DNA from: JADCRZ01 sp041751095
GTDB taxonomy: Bacteria; Bacteroidota; Bacteroidia; Chitinophagales; Chitinophagaceae
Assembly (NCBI GenBank): GCA_041751095.1
Contig: JBGSYC010000097.1
Coordinates: 1-64,000 of the forward strand
Direction of reading: 5' to 3'
Length of the DNA stretch: 64,000 nt
Made by a program: the position numbers and the translations under genes
Notes under the pieces: generated by a model
Told to the model about the DNA's origin: nothing
The model's database searches: none
The model's input: the letters and a program-made list of their open reading frames with translations, nothing else
Part shown: positions 43,019 through 51,113 of the stretch, one piece after another
Layout of the letters: each line of letters begins with the position of its first letter
Numbering within the stretch: position 1 is the stretch's first letter

Positions 43019-43563
43019 TGTTCACTCTTGTTAACAAAAACAGAGAACACCGTAGTTCCATAATTCCGTTTTGTAACAAAGAAAGGGAAACCTTCATAGT
43101 TATTGCGCGGAGTGTGCTCGAGGATAAACCAACCTCCCGGATTCAGAAGTTTTTTGTTCATCACCCTGCCGGGAATTTCGTCAATTATTTGCAGCGCGTA
43201 GGGAGGCCCTGCAAATACAAAGTCAAATGTTTCCCCGCACTGATCAAGATATTTAAATACATCGAGCCTGATAACTTTAATGTTATGAAGCCCTAAAAGC
43301 GCAGCCGTTTTCTTTATAAAATCATACATGGCAACATCTTTTTCTACTATGGTAAGCTCTGCAGCACCCCGCGAGGCGAGCTCATAGCTTATACAACCTG
43401 TGCCACCAAAGAGGTCAAGGGTTTTTATTCCTTCCAACGCTATATTACTTTGCATAATATTAAAAAGGCCTTCCCTGGCCATGTCTGTGGTGGGCCTGGT
43501 ATAAGGCATTTTAGCCGGCGGGTTTATCCTTCTGCCCCCAAGGGTACCTCCTATGATACGCAT
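43015..43563 (-). CDS. rsmD: 16S rRNA (guanine966-N2)-methyltransferase with GPPY variant
   Basis: 182-aa RsmD-family protein. It begins MRIIGGTLGGRRINPP, with RPTTDMAREGLFNI, SAM motif I LDLFGGTGCISYELASRGA and motif II TIVEKD. The catalytic motif IV, normally (D/N)PPY/F, reads GPPY at 119-122 (FVFAGPPYAL). The acidic or amide residue there positions the target guanine amino group, so activity may be reduced. It lies between DUF3822 (13-base overlap) and bioD (4-base overlap). Confidence 0.92.
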   Translation of the reverse strand: MRIIGGTLGGRRINPPAKMPYTRPTTDMAREGLFNIMQSNIALEGIKTLDLFGGTGCISYELASRGAAELTIVEKDVAMYDFIKKTAALLGLHNIKVIRLDVFKYLDQCGETFDFVFAGPPYALQIIDEIPGRVMNKKLLNPGGWFILEHTPRNNYEGFPFFVTKRNYGTTVFSVFVNKSEQ

Positions 43564-44402
43564 AGCGCCAGTTTCACCAAAGATGAATAATAATGTACCG
43601 GGAATGGCGCAGACGGCAGAAGGAGGGGTAAGCCTTCCGGTAAAGCATCTGTGTCAATCAACAGGAAATATTCTTTGAGCGCAGAATACAACTGACGATC
43701 CGGCTCTGTCATACCACTTATTCTTAAGCTGGTGCTTGTCTGGCTGAGATTGAACTGCCGATATATATTCAACAGATGGAATGTTACGTCTTCGACTGTC
43801 TTGTAACCGAATGTTTGAATAAAACATAATGCATGGCTGTCGAAAACAGCCGCTATCATTTTATCGGGATAAAAGACAACACACACCCGTGGATCAGGAA
43901 CATTTTCTTCTTTTGCCATCCCAGCAAGCCATGCAGTGTAAAAGTGACTGAACCTTGCTGCAGGATATTGTTGATGAAGAAAGTCATTTATTCCGCTGGG
44001 AAGGCGGTAAACATTATAGCTTTCCCATTCGGAGATTTTGTCGTTCCGTATTATCCCCTGTTCAACGTCTCCATATACCAGTTCAATAATTTCTTTGTTC
44101 AGATTTTCATTAAAAGCGTTCTCAGGTACCATGCAGCTTTCCGGAAAATTACAGATGATTGTACATTCTTTACATTTGTTCTTCAACAATAAGTCTTCGT
44201 TTACGATCGTGTTATAATATTGAATCGTTTCTGAAAGGGTGCGTGTGGTAAAGTGGTAGTATTTCAATGCAACTACTGAATGTTTATCGTTCAACACCAC
44301 GTAATAAAAGTGTTGCCGGTTCACCTCAATAACCAGGCGGCATTCGGGCAGTTCTACAGATGACAGATCATCCACAGCAATATTTAAGTCAGGTTTAAGC
44401 AT
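43551..44402 (-). CDS. DUF3822 family protein
   Basis: 283-aa soluble protein. Paired beta-alpha units such as CRLVIEVNRQHFYYVVLNDKHSVVALKYYHF and RVCVVFYPDKMIAAVFDSHALCFIQTFGYKTVEDVTFHLLNIYRQF suggest an actin-like ATPase fold. In Bacteroidota this family is habitually encoded beside rsmD, as here; no function is established. It is the first gene of the six-gene operon and overlaps rsmD by 13 bases. Confidence 0.85.
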   Translation of the reverse strand: MLKPDLNIAVDDLSSVELPECRLVIEVNRQHFYYVVLNDKHSVVALKYYHFTTRTLSETIQYYNTIVNEDLLLKNKCKECTIICNFPESCMVPENAFNENLNKEIIELVYGDVEQGIIRNDKISEWESYNVYRLPSGINDFLHQQYPAARFSHFYTAWLAGMAKEENVPDPRVCVVFYPDKMIAAVFDSHALCFIQTFGYKTVEDVTFHLLNIYRQFNLSQTSTSLRISGMTEPDRQLYSALKEYFLLIDTDALPEGLPLLLPSAPFPVHYYSSLVKLALCVS

Positions 44403-44564
44403 TTCATTAAGGCTGCAATAATACTATATTAATTACAAATGTTATTGGCGGAAGAATGCCATCAGAAGCAGCAGCGTCAGAACGATGCAGAGAACCGGTG
44501 GAAATGCCCGATCGGAAAATCTGCACCCGCTTTTACTTTCGGCAACCTTCATCGCATACTTTCG

Positions 44565-44572
44565 TACGTTTG
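44565..44572 (+). promoter_or_regulatory. Predicted -7 promoter box of the MATE gene
   Basis: TACGTTTG matches the Bacteroidota -7 consensus TAnnTTTG perfectly, 21 bases before the MATE start codon. No clear TTTG -33 element is seen at the expected distance. Confidence 0.4.
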
Positions 44573-44593
44573 CGCCGATTTTAATCCATTCAT

Positions 44594-45943
44594 ATGCGCA
44601 GGCCCGCCGACCTTAAGGTTGAAATTTCAAACAGGCAAATCCTTAGAATTGCCCTGCCCATCAGCTTTGCCATTTTTGTCCCGCAAATAAATTTTGTAAC
44701 CAATAACATTTTCCTGGGTGGTCTTGGAGAACAGTCACTGGCGGCCGCAGGCATCACGGGCGTTTGCTATCTTATTTTCGCAGTGATCGGTTTTGGACTG
44801 AACAATGGTTTGCAGGCATTGATCTCCAGGAGAGCCGGTGAAGGAAGGGTTGATGAAATAGGCAGACTGTTCGCCCAGGGTGTTCGCATCTCACTTGTAT
44901 TTGCCCTGACAGGAATTTTATTGATGTACTTTGTGGCGCCATATATTTTCAGGGCGTCCCTGCAATCAGCAGAGATTGCAGGGCAGGTGACCGAATTCAT
45001 GAAAATCCGCATATGGGGCCTTCCATTCTTATATATTTACCAGATGCGGAATGCTTTGCTGGTAGGTACAAACCAAAGCAGGTATTTGATAACAGGCGCC
45101 CTTGCCGAAACTGTAGCCAACATCCTCTTTGATTACGGGTTTATTTATGGAAAGTTTGGTTTGCCGCAGTTAGGATTCAACGGGGCTGCCTATGCGTCTG
45201 TCATTGCGGAATTTACGGGTATGATAGTAATCTTCGGTGTCATTCACTTTAAAGGGATAGGCAGGCGGTTTAATCTTTTCTCTCATTTTACTTCTGATGC
45301 TGCGATGATCAGGCTTATCCTTGTTCAGTCTTCGCCTCTCATCTTTCAATATGCGATCAGCCTTGTGAGCTGGCAATTTTTCTATTTCCTTGTGGAGCAT
45401 CATGGTGCCAGGGCTCTTGCCATTTCAAACACCATGAGGAATATCTTTGGATTATTTGGTGTATTTACGTGGGCATTCGCTTCTACCACAAATTCAATGG
45501 TGAGTAACGTTATCGGGCAGGGCATGAAAGACAGGGTGCCGGCGCTTGTAACAAAGATCGCTATCCTGAGCACGGCAACGGGGATTATCTTCTGTGTTTT
45601 AGTAAACCTTTTTCCGTATTCAATATTATCCGTTTTCGGCCAAAGCAAGGAATTTATGACGGAAGCCATACCGGTGGCCAGAGTTGTTTCTTCTGCCCTG
45701 GTGATTATGTCGTTTTCTCTGGTTTGGCTAAACGCAGTTACCGGAACCGGCAATTCAAAAATAAACCTGGCCATTGAGGCCATAGCGATCATCGCTTATT
45801 CGGTGTATGTATATATTGCGTTGGAAGTTTTAAACTTATCGATAATGGTCGGCTGGATGTCGGAGTGGTTATACTGGATAATTTTGTTCGTTTTTTCTTA
45901 CGTTTATATCCGGAGCGGAAGGTGGAAGAAAAAAGTTATTTAG
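44594..45943 (+). CDS. MATE-family multidrug/cation exporter
   Basis: 449-aa inner-membrane protein with 12 predicted helices. The N-terminal ISNRQILRIALPISFAIFVPQINFVTNNIFLGGLGEQSLAAAGITGVCYLIFAVIGFGLNNGLQALISRRAGEG region is the typical MATE bundle start, with a second repeat from about 240. MATE proteins exchange Na+ or H+ for organic cations or other substrates. The substrate here is unknown. It is divergent from the DUF3822 operon. Confidence 0.88.
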   Translation: MRRPADLKVEISNRQILRIALPISFAIFVPQINFVTNNIFLGGLGEQSLAAAGITGVCYLIFAVIGFGLNNGLQALISRRAGEGRVDEIGRLFAQGVRISLVFALTGILLMYFVAPYIFRASLQSAEIAGQVTEFMKIRIWGLPFLYIYQMRNALLVGTNQSRYLITGALAETVANILFDYGFIYGKFGLPQLGFNGAAYASVIAEFTGMIVIFGVIHFKGIGRRFNLFSHFTSDAAMIRLILVQSSPLIFQYAISLVSWQFFYFLVEHHGARALAISNTMRNIFGLFGVFTWAFASTTNSMVSNVIGQGMKDRVPALVTKIAILSTATGIIFCVLVNLFPYSILSVFGQSKEFMTEAIPVARVVSSALVIMSFSLVWLNAVTGTGNSKINLAIEAIAIIAYSVYVYIALEVLNLSIMVGWMSEWLYWIILFVFSYVYIRSGRWKKKVI

Positions 45944-46071
45944 CACGAACGGCATTTAAACCATCGCGAATGCGGATGCATGTAGATGTCTGATATTGGT
46001 TAAAAATGCTAACGGTTTATCAGCCACTGGGTAAATCGTAAAATTTACAAAACCATTATTTAGTATTGTAA

Positions 46072-46842
46072 TCAATTCTGCAATTCTTTCAACATTTCAT
46101 TTCCTTCTCTTTTGATGCGGGGATCATCGGCATTTTTTACGGGCAGGGTTTGAAGTTTTTGCAACACTTCAATAGCTTTATTTTCCTGTTCATTTTTCCG
46201 GTAAGCCTTTGCAATCTCAAGGTAGTTCAGTGCAAATTCAGGACTGATTAAACGGCTTTTTTCGTAATTCCTGATTGATTCAGAGAATGAAGATGGGGGC
46301 AAACCTCCAAATAAAAGCCTGGCACCCATCCTTTCAAAGCTGCTTAAGCTACTTACTTCAAAATGCCATTTACCCAACACGTGATAAGCCTTAAAGTTCC
46401 GGGGATCATTACGCACGGCATTTTCAGCATATTTTTTTATATCGTTTACAGCTGCAATTTTTTCTCTGCCGCTTAACAAGAGCGCCATTCTGCCCATAGC
46501 CATAGACATTACGAAATTTGCTTCGGAGTAATTCGGGTTAACACGAAGTGCGGTTTCAGCGTATTTTTTTCCAGATTTAAAATACTCAAGCCTGGTAGCT
46601 TTCGACTTCTGCCTGTTACCGATCAGGCAACTCAATTCGCTAGCCTTACAAAGAGCTGTGAGGTTGTCAGGTTGTATCCTGAGCACTTCGAGGTACTTTT
46701 TAAACGCATCTGCCTCTTTATAGGCCGTTTCCAGTGCTTCGGCCTCTTTGATTAACGCTTTTGCGTCCTGGCTGTTTGATGTAACGGATGGAGATAAGGA
46801 TGCCAGTATGAGCAAGGCTGATATGAAAATCTTATTATTCAA
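46072..46842 (-). CDS. Exported TPR-repeat protein
   Basis: 256-aa protein with a signal peptide (MNNKIFISALLILASLSPSVTSNSQ). Tetratricopeptide-like helix pairs follow: ALIKEAEALETAYKEADAFKKYLEVLRIQPDNLTAL, YAETALRVNPNYSEANFVMS, YAENAVRNDPRNFKAYHVLGKWHFEV and NYEKSRLISPEFALNYLEIAKAY. It resembles the RMDN-like group of regulatory TPR proteins. It probably acts as a periplasmic protein-binding scaffold. It overlaps folB by 8 bases. Confidence 0.8.
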   Translation of the reverse strand: MNNKIFISALLILASLSPSVTSNSQDAKALIKEAEALETAYKEADAFKKYLEVLRIQPDNLTALCKASELSCLIGNRQKSKATRLEYFKSGKKYAETALRVNPNYSEANFVMSMAMGRMALLLSGREKIAAVNDIKKYAENAVRNDPRNFKAYHVLGKWHFEVSSLSSFERMGARLLFGGLPPSSFSESIRNYEKSRLISPEFALNYLEIAKAYRKNEQENKAIEVLQKLQTLPVKNADDPRIKREGNEMLKELQN

Positions 46843-47191
46843 AATATTTGTGTAAAGTTACCCCAACTTTTCCCTGGAAGGCTTTAATAGGAGGATTGAG
46901 TTTAAAAATAGAAATTTTAATTTCAGTAATCTGCGAATACTGATGCCTGATCTTAATGATGATGGCCTCTGCAACTTCTTCCAGCAAAGGACTTGAAATG
47001 GCCATCCTCTTTTTTACGATTTCAAACAATTCTTCATAATTGATGAGGTTACTGAGGTTACTCAGGTTCCTGAGCCGCTCATCATATACAACGGTCAGAT
47101 TTACCTCGTAATTGTTTCCTAATTTAGATTCCTCTTCATACACCCCATGAAAAGCGTAAAATAAAAGATCATATAAATGGACACTTAGCAT
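46835..47191 (-). CDS. folB: Dihydroneopterin aldolase
   Basis: 118-aa folate-pathway enzyme. LYDLLFYAFHGVYEEESKLGNNYEVNLTVVYD holds the family HG-x-x-x-E-E pattern with the catalytic Glu, and the C-terminal ITEIKISIFKLNPPIKAFQGKVGVTL holds the Lys-x-x-P-P motif. It converts dihydroneopterin to 6-hydroxymethyl-dihydropterin. The next gene, a TPR protein, overlaps its stop by 8 bases. Confidence 0.9.
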   Translation of the reverse strand: MLSVHLYDLLFYAFHGVYEEESKLGNNYEVNLTVVYDERLRNLSNLSNLINYEELFEIVKKRMAISSPLLEEVAEAIIIKIRHQYSQITEIKISIFKLNPPIKAFQGKVGVTLHKYFE

Positions 47192-47238
47192 AATTCATTT
47201 TTGCATAAGAGGTTTATCGCCGTCAACCTTATGATCAT

Positions 47239-48186
47239 TTAAATCAAACCTTTTTCAGACAGATACCTCTCCGCATCTAACGCTCCCATGCAACCGCTAC
47301 CGGCGGCCGTTACCGCCTGGCGGTAAACTTTATCCTGCACATCGCCTGTGGCAAAAACGCCTTCGATATTTGTTTTAGAAGTACCCGGAATCGTTTTTAT
47401 ATAACCAGCTTCATCCATATCGATCCAACCGTTAAAGATATCTGAATTCGGATTATGCCCGATTGCAACAAAAAAACCGCTGATCGGAATGGTTTGTCTT
47501 TCATTGGTCTTGTTGTTTACAACCCTTACGGAATGCACCTTGTTTTCTCCTAAAATTTCTTCAGCCTCGGTATTAAAATACATGATAATATTTGAGGTCT
47601 TCTTTACTCTTTCCTGCATTACCTTAGAGGCCCTCATTTCATCTTTGCGGATAAACATGTGAACGGTTGTACATAATTTACTCAGGTAGAGCGCTTCTTC
47701 CGCCGCTGTATCACCCGCACCAACGATAGCCACTTCCTTGCCTCTGAAAAAGAAACCGTCGCAAACAGCGCAGGCACTTACCCCGAATCCGTTTAGCCGC
47801 TGTTCACTTTCCAGTCCGAGCCATTTGGCAGAAGCCCCTGTTGCGATGATCACGGCATCGGCTTCAATCAGCTTTTCTTCATCTACCCATACCTTAAACG
47901 GACGATCCGAGAAGTCCACTTTGGTAGCAAGACCATAGCGTACATCAGCTCCCATCCGCACTGCCTGTTTTTCAAAATCCACCATCATCTCGGGCCCCTG
48001 AACACCATTGGCATATCCCGGATAATTTTCAACTTCTGTTGTGATGGTTAACTGGCCTCCTGGCTGTATGCCCTGGTATACTACAGGCCGGATATTTGCT
48101 CTTGACGCATATATCGCAGCGGAATAACCGGCAGGGCCGGAGCCAATGATCAAACAACTTACCTTTTCTGACGAACTATTATCCAT
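47239..48186 (-). CDS. trxB: Thioredoxin reductase
   Basis: 315-aa FAD/NADPH disulfide reductase. FAD motif IIGSGPAGYSAAIYASRA is at 12-29, the redox-active CAVCDG near 138-143, NADPH motif VGAGDTAAEEALYL near 155, and the C-terminal FAD motif GVFATGDVQDKVYRQAVTAAGSG near 280. It keeps thioredoxin reduced using NADPH. Length is standard. It lies between folB and the DUF4249 gene on the same strand. Confidence 0.95.
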   Translation of the reverse strand: MDNSSSEKVSCLIIGSGPAGYSAAIYASRANIRPVVYQGIQPGGQLTITTEVENYPGYANGVQGPEMMVDFEKQAVRMGADVRYGLATKVDFSDRPFKVWVDEEKLIEADAVIIATGASAKWLGLESEQRLNGFGVSACAVCDGFFFRGKEVAIVGAGDTAAEEALYLSKLCTTVHMFIRKDEMRASKVMQERVKKTSNIIMYFNTEAEEILGENKVHSVRVVNNKTNERQTIPISGFFVAIGHNPNSDIFNGWIDMDEAGYIKTIPGTSKTNIEGVFATGDVQDKVYRQAVTAAGSGCMGALDAERYLSEKGLI

Positions 48187-48213
48187 ACCTGGTTATTATT
48201 TAACAAAAACTTT

Positions 48214-49098
48214 TTACCGCGGAATAACGAGGGATTTATATTGTACTGCATATCCGCCAAAATAGCCCAGCGCTCCGCCTTTGATATTTCCAGCCACCCG
48301 CGTAGGGGAGGAAAATGGATTTCCTATGCTGGCGTAACTGAACTCCATTGTTCTCCAGAAATCAAAAGTTTCTTTGTCAATGTTGCAAAATTTCACTGTT
48401 ACTGAATCTCCCCTGGTAAAAAAAGAATAGTTTTCAAAATCAATCTTTGCATTCCTGTCTATCCCCTGCTCTACCTCGATGTCATATGTGCTGCCATCTA
48501 TGATCTGGTCGTCAAAAACAGAATTTAGTCCGGGTAAAAATAAACCGTTATTGGTTTTGGTAAAGTACCGGATGTAGTTACCGTAACCTGGGGGATCAGT
48601 TACCCTGGTCATTACTATAACCTTTGTCGAGTCCGGATTTCCGGGCGATCTCTTCCACCATAGCGAGTCGAGTTTCTTTGCTAGGGCAGGTATCGTGGTT
48701 GATGCTGTATACTCCTTCCCTTCCGATCTTATATTCAATAGATAACGTGTATTTAGTTGTCCGGTGAATAAAGAAGCAGGGTTGGCAGAGTCAACCGAGT
48801 AATAGAACAATTCGATTCCTCCGGGCAGTTTGTATGATCTTTCTATAAGCTTGTGGATCTTTGTGCCTTCTGAAATGGTTACCTCGGCATTATGTACGAA
48901 AGAATTAAGAAGTATCTGGGGGTTTATTTCGCTGAAAAAGTCAAGACTTTTTGTCAAAATTACCACCGGGGGCTGGCCATTCTCAATAGTAGCCTCTACA
49001 ACCAATTGAAAAGCAGGAGGATCAAGGCGGAAGGTTATAGATTTTTCACAGCCCAGAACTAAAAAAAGAATGCAAACCCCGACAGCCAGTTTTTTCAT
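48214..49098 (-). CDS. DUF4249 lipoprotein
   Basis: 294-aa lipoprotein with a signal (MKKLAVGVCILFLVLGCEKS, Cys17). QLVVEATIENGQPPVVILTKSLDFFSEINPQILLNSFVHNAEVTISEGTKIH is the DUF4249 opening; an Ig-like TASTTIPALAKKLDSLWWK follows. DUF4249 proteins are usually encoded right after a TonB-dependent receptor and probably sit on the surface with it. Here no receptor adjoins it: trxB is downstream and the sigma factor gene is 183 bases upstream. Confidence 0.85.
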   Translation of the reverse strand: MKKLAVGVCILFLVLGCEKSITFRLDPPAFQLVVEATIENGQPPVVILTKSLDFFSEINPQILLNSFVHNAEVTISEGTKIHKLIERSYKLPGGIELFYYSVDSANPASLFTGQLNTRYLLNIRSEGKEYTASTTIPALAKKLDSLWWKRSPGNPDSTKVIVMTRVTDPPGYGNYIRYFTKTNNGLFLPGLNSVFDDQIIDGSTYDIEVEQGIDRNAKIDFENYSFFTRGDSVTVKFCNIDKETFDFWRTMEFSYASIGNPFSSPTRVAGNIKGGALGYFGGYAVQYKSLVIPR

Positions 49099-49232
49099 TT
49101 TCCCAAAATTACTTTATACATATGTACGGTATATTGATTTAACAATAAACATCCACGATAGTTGAAAAATGCAAAGACAATGAGGTGCTAATGAATTGAT
49201 GGCGTTGTAAGCAGCCACTAAACCGGAGGAAC

Positions 49233-49262
49233 AAAAAAGCCGGTGGATAGAACCACCGGCTT
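49233..49262 (-). terminator. Rho-independent terminator of the sigma factor gene
   Basis: GCCGGTGG (49239-49246) and CCACCGGC (49253-49260) form a perfect 8-bp stem with a 6-base loop. On the minus strand it is followed by TTTTTT. It starts 20 bases after the sigma factor stop codon. Confidence 0.9.
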
Positions 49263-49281
49263 CAGGAAATACTTTATATAA

Positions 49282-50139
49282 TTAACCTAAATAAGCTTTT
49301 AATGCATTGCTGTAACGTGCTTTCTGAAGGCGTTTGATAGCCCGTTCCTTTATCTGGCGGATACGCTCTTTCGTAAGATCGTATTTCTGACCAATCTGCT
49401 CTATCGTTACCCCATTTTCTCCATCGAGCCCAAAATATGCATTCACAATTTCAGCTTCTCGTGGCGAAAGGGATTTTAATACCCTGCGGATTTCATTGCG
49501 CAATGAATCCTGCATCACATCTTCGTCTGTTTCGTCACCACCTTCAAGTAAATCACCCATGGCCACGTCTTCAGCTTCATGCACGGGGGCATCAAGTGAG
49601 CTGTGGCGTGTGTTACTTTGAAATATGTTATTGATTTCGGTTTCGCTCATTTCAAGAATCTCCGCCAGTTCCTCTGTGGAAGGCTCTCTCTCATGTTCCT
49701 GCTCAAAAGCCATATAAGCCTTATTGGCTTTGTTGTACGTTCCTATTTTATTTTGAGGAAGCCGCACCAGTCTGCCCTGCTCAGCTAAAGCCTGTAAAAT
49801 TGACTGACGGATCCACCATACAGCATAAGAGATAAATTTAAAACCTTTGGTTTCATCAAAACGTTGAGCTGCTTTGATTAATCCAAGATTTCCTTCATTG
49901 ATCAGGTCACTTAAAGATAATCCCTGGTGTTGATATTGTTTTGCCACTGATACCACGAAACGGAGATTTGCCTGAACCAGCTTGTCTAACGCCCGCTGGT
50001 CTCCCATTTTGATACGCTGTGCTAAAACAGTTTCTTCCTCCGGAGTGATCATTGATATTTTTGATATCTCCTGCAGGTATTTTTCAACCGCCTGGGAGTC
50101 GCGGTTGGTAATCTGTGTAGCAATTTTAAGTTGCCTCAT
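49282..50139 (-). CDS. rpoD: Primary sigma factor (RpoD/SigA type)
   Basis: 285-aa sigma-70 protein. Region 1.2 begins at DSQAVEKYLQEISKI, region 2 holds LINEGNLGLIKAAQRFDETKGFKFISYAVWWIRQSILQAL, region 3 follows, and region 4.2 is VTIEQIGQKYDLTKERIRQIKERAIKRLQKA. Region 1.1 is missing and the protein is about half the length of E. coli RpoD, the normal Bacteroidota primary sigma. It recognises TTTG/TAnnTTTG promoters such as those noted here. A terminator follows. Confidence 0.94.
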   Translation of the reverse strand: MRQLKIATQITNRDSQAVEKYLQEISKISMITPEEETVLAQRIKMGDQRALDKLVQANLRFVVSVAKQYQHQGLSLSDLINEGNLGLIKAAQRFDETKGFKFISYAVWWIRQSILQALAEQGRLVRLPQNKIGTYNKANKAYMAFEQEHEREPSTEELAEILEMSETEINNIFQSNTRHSSLDAPVHEAEDVAMGDLLEGGDETDEDVMQDSLRNEIRRVLKSLSPREAEIVNAYFGLDGENGVTIEQIGQKYDLTKERIRQIKERAIKRLQKARYSNALKAYLG

Positions 50140-50391
50140 GCCTTTCTTTATTTAATTGATAAACACCTGATAGACAACTATTGTTATCCAGATGATGCAA
50201 ATGAAGAGTTAAATTCTAAATTATTAATGCAAAATTACGGCCGAAATTCGGAAGTTCATAGCGTCTGCACCCAAAAAGGACTTTTTGAGTGTAAAATGTT
50301 GATATAATCTATGGCTTTTACTAAAAAACCCCTACCAAAACGGGTATTATATAATTAGTTGTCATTATATCATGGTAGGTTACAACGCTGA
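50140..50391. other. Upstream region of the sigma factor gene
   Basis: No gene is seen. It contains the predicted sigma-factor promoter box at 50230-50237 and an adjoining CCGAA-A-TTCGG palindrome at 50241-50251. Confidence 0.45.
50230..50237 (-). promoter_or_regulatory. Predicted -7 promoter box of the sigma factor gene
   Basis: On the minus strand the sequence reads TAATTTTG, a perfect TAnnTTTG match, 90 bases upstream of the rpoD ATG. The palindrome CCGAA-A-TTCGG at 50241-50251 lies immediately upstream and could bind a regulator. No TTTG -33 element is obvious. Confidence 0.4.
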
Positions 50392-50700
50392 CCTGGATCA
50401 TTTATTATACAGGCATGTACAGTTTATTTGACGCCCAGATACTATCTTTTCAATAAAGCCTGTTTTGAATCAAAGCCAGGAACAGGGATTCTTCCGTGGC
50501 AATATGTAGAGAAAATTTCTTTCGCTGAGCCGTTCTACCCAACCGATGATTATGGCGCTTCTATAGAATGGCCTGAATATTCCCGTGAATCTTAAGACAG
50601 CATCATAAGAGCGTTAGGACTAACAAGCTTAATCGAATTGGGCGTTCAAAACCCTGCCTTAGCCGAAAAATATTATTTAAAAATTTATCCATGTAACTAA
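50392..50700 (+). pseudogene. Gene relic with an in-frame stop, family uncertain
   Basis: An open frame of 67 codons without a start ends at TAA 50593-50595, and the same frame continues for 34 codons to TAA 50698-50700. The peptide looks like real protein: SKPGTGILPWQYVEKISFAE, then DDYGASIEWPEYSRES, stop, DSIIRALGLTSLIELGVQNP. The second part loosely resembles the alpha-helical tail motif of GH88-type hydrolases (RDxSAxAIxASALxEL). The 5' part of the gene is missing. The BlaI operator begins inside its last codons. Confidence 0.4.
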
Positions 50701-50711
50701 ATTAATAGTTA
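50694..50711. promoter_or_regulatory. Upstream BlaI-type operator
   Basis: TAACTA-AATTAA-TAGTTA is a 6-bp inverted repeat with the same half-site (TAACTA/TAGTTA) as the operator at 50721-50740. The two centres are 28 bases apart and the -7 box lies between them. Confidence 0.6.
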
Positions 50712-50719
50712 TAGATTTG
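50712..50719 (+). promoter_or_regulatory. -7 promoter box of the BlaI/BlaR1 operon
   Basis: TAGATTTG matches TAnnTTTG perfectly. It sits between two TAACTA-type dyads, so a bound repressor would block polymerase. The expected start near 50725 falls in the second dyad and leaves about 14 bases before the ATG. Confidence 0.6.
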
Positions 50720-50720
50720 A

Positions 50721-50740
50721 ATAACTAAAGTTTTAGTTAT
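50721..50740. promoter_or_regulatory. BlaI-type operator overlapping the start codon
   Basis: ATAACTAAAGTTTTAGTTAT is a 20-bp palindrome with perfect 9-bp arms and a 2-bp centre. Its last two bases are the first two of the BlaI start codon. BlaI/MecI dimers bind dyads of this size upstream of their own operon. Confidence 0.75.
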
Positions 50741-51113
50741 GATTAAAACACTTACAAAGGCGGAGGAGCAGGTAATGCAGGTACTTTGGAAAATTCAGCG
50801 GGGATATTTAAAGGATATTGTTGAAAACAGTGGAGAGCCGCAACCTCATTCAAACACTGTGGCCACGATCTTAAAAATTCTTGTTGAAAAGGGCTTTGTA
50901 GCATATGAGATTCTGGGCCGCAATAACCTGTACAGCTTCAAAATTAGCAAGGAAGATTATGGCAGGAAAAGCATCAATCAACTGGTGAAGGGCTATTTTG
51001 AGGGGTCACCGGCAAAGTTGGTTTCTCACTTCGTTGCTGATAACGAATTAAGCATTCAGGAACTGGATGAACTATTGCAAAAGATCAGATCATCCAAAAA
51101 AGGTGACAAATGA
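50739..51113 (+). CDS. BlaI/MecI/CopY-family transcriptional repressor
   Basis: 124-aa winged-helix repressor: LTKAEEQVMQVLWKIQRGYLKDIVE then PHSNTVATILKILVEKGFVAYEILGRNNLYSFK are the DNA-binding half, followed by a helical dimerisation tail. The family represses its own operon and is cleaved after signalling by the partner M56 peptidase. The promoter is flanked by two matching dyads. Its stop overlaps the next start (ATGA). Targets need not be beta-lactam genes in Bacteroidota. Confidence 0.92.
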   Translation: MIKTLTKAEEQVMQVLWKIQRGYLKDIVENSGEPQPHSNTVATILKILVEKGFVAYEILGRNNLYSFKISKEDYGRKSINQLVKGYFEGSPAKLVSHFVADNELSIQELDELLQKIRSSKKGDK

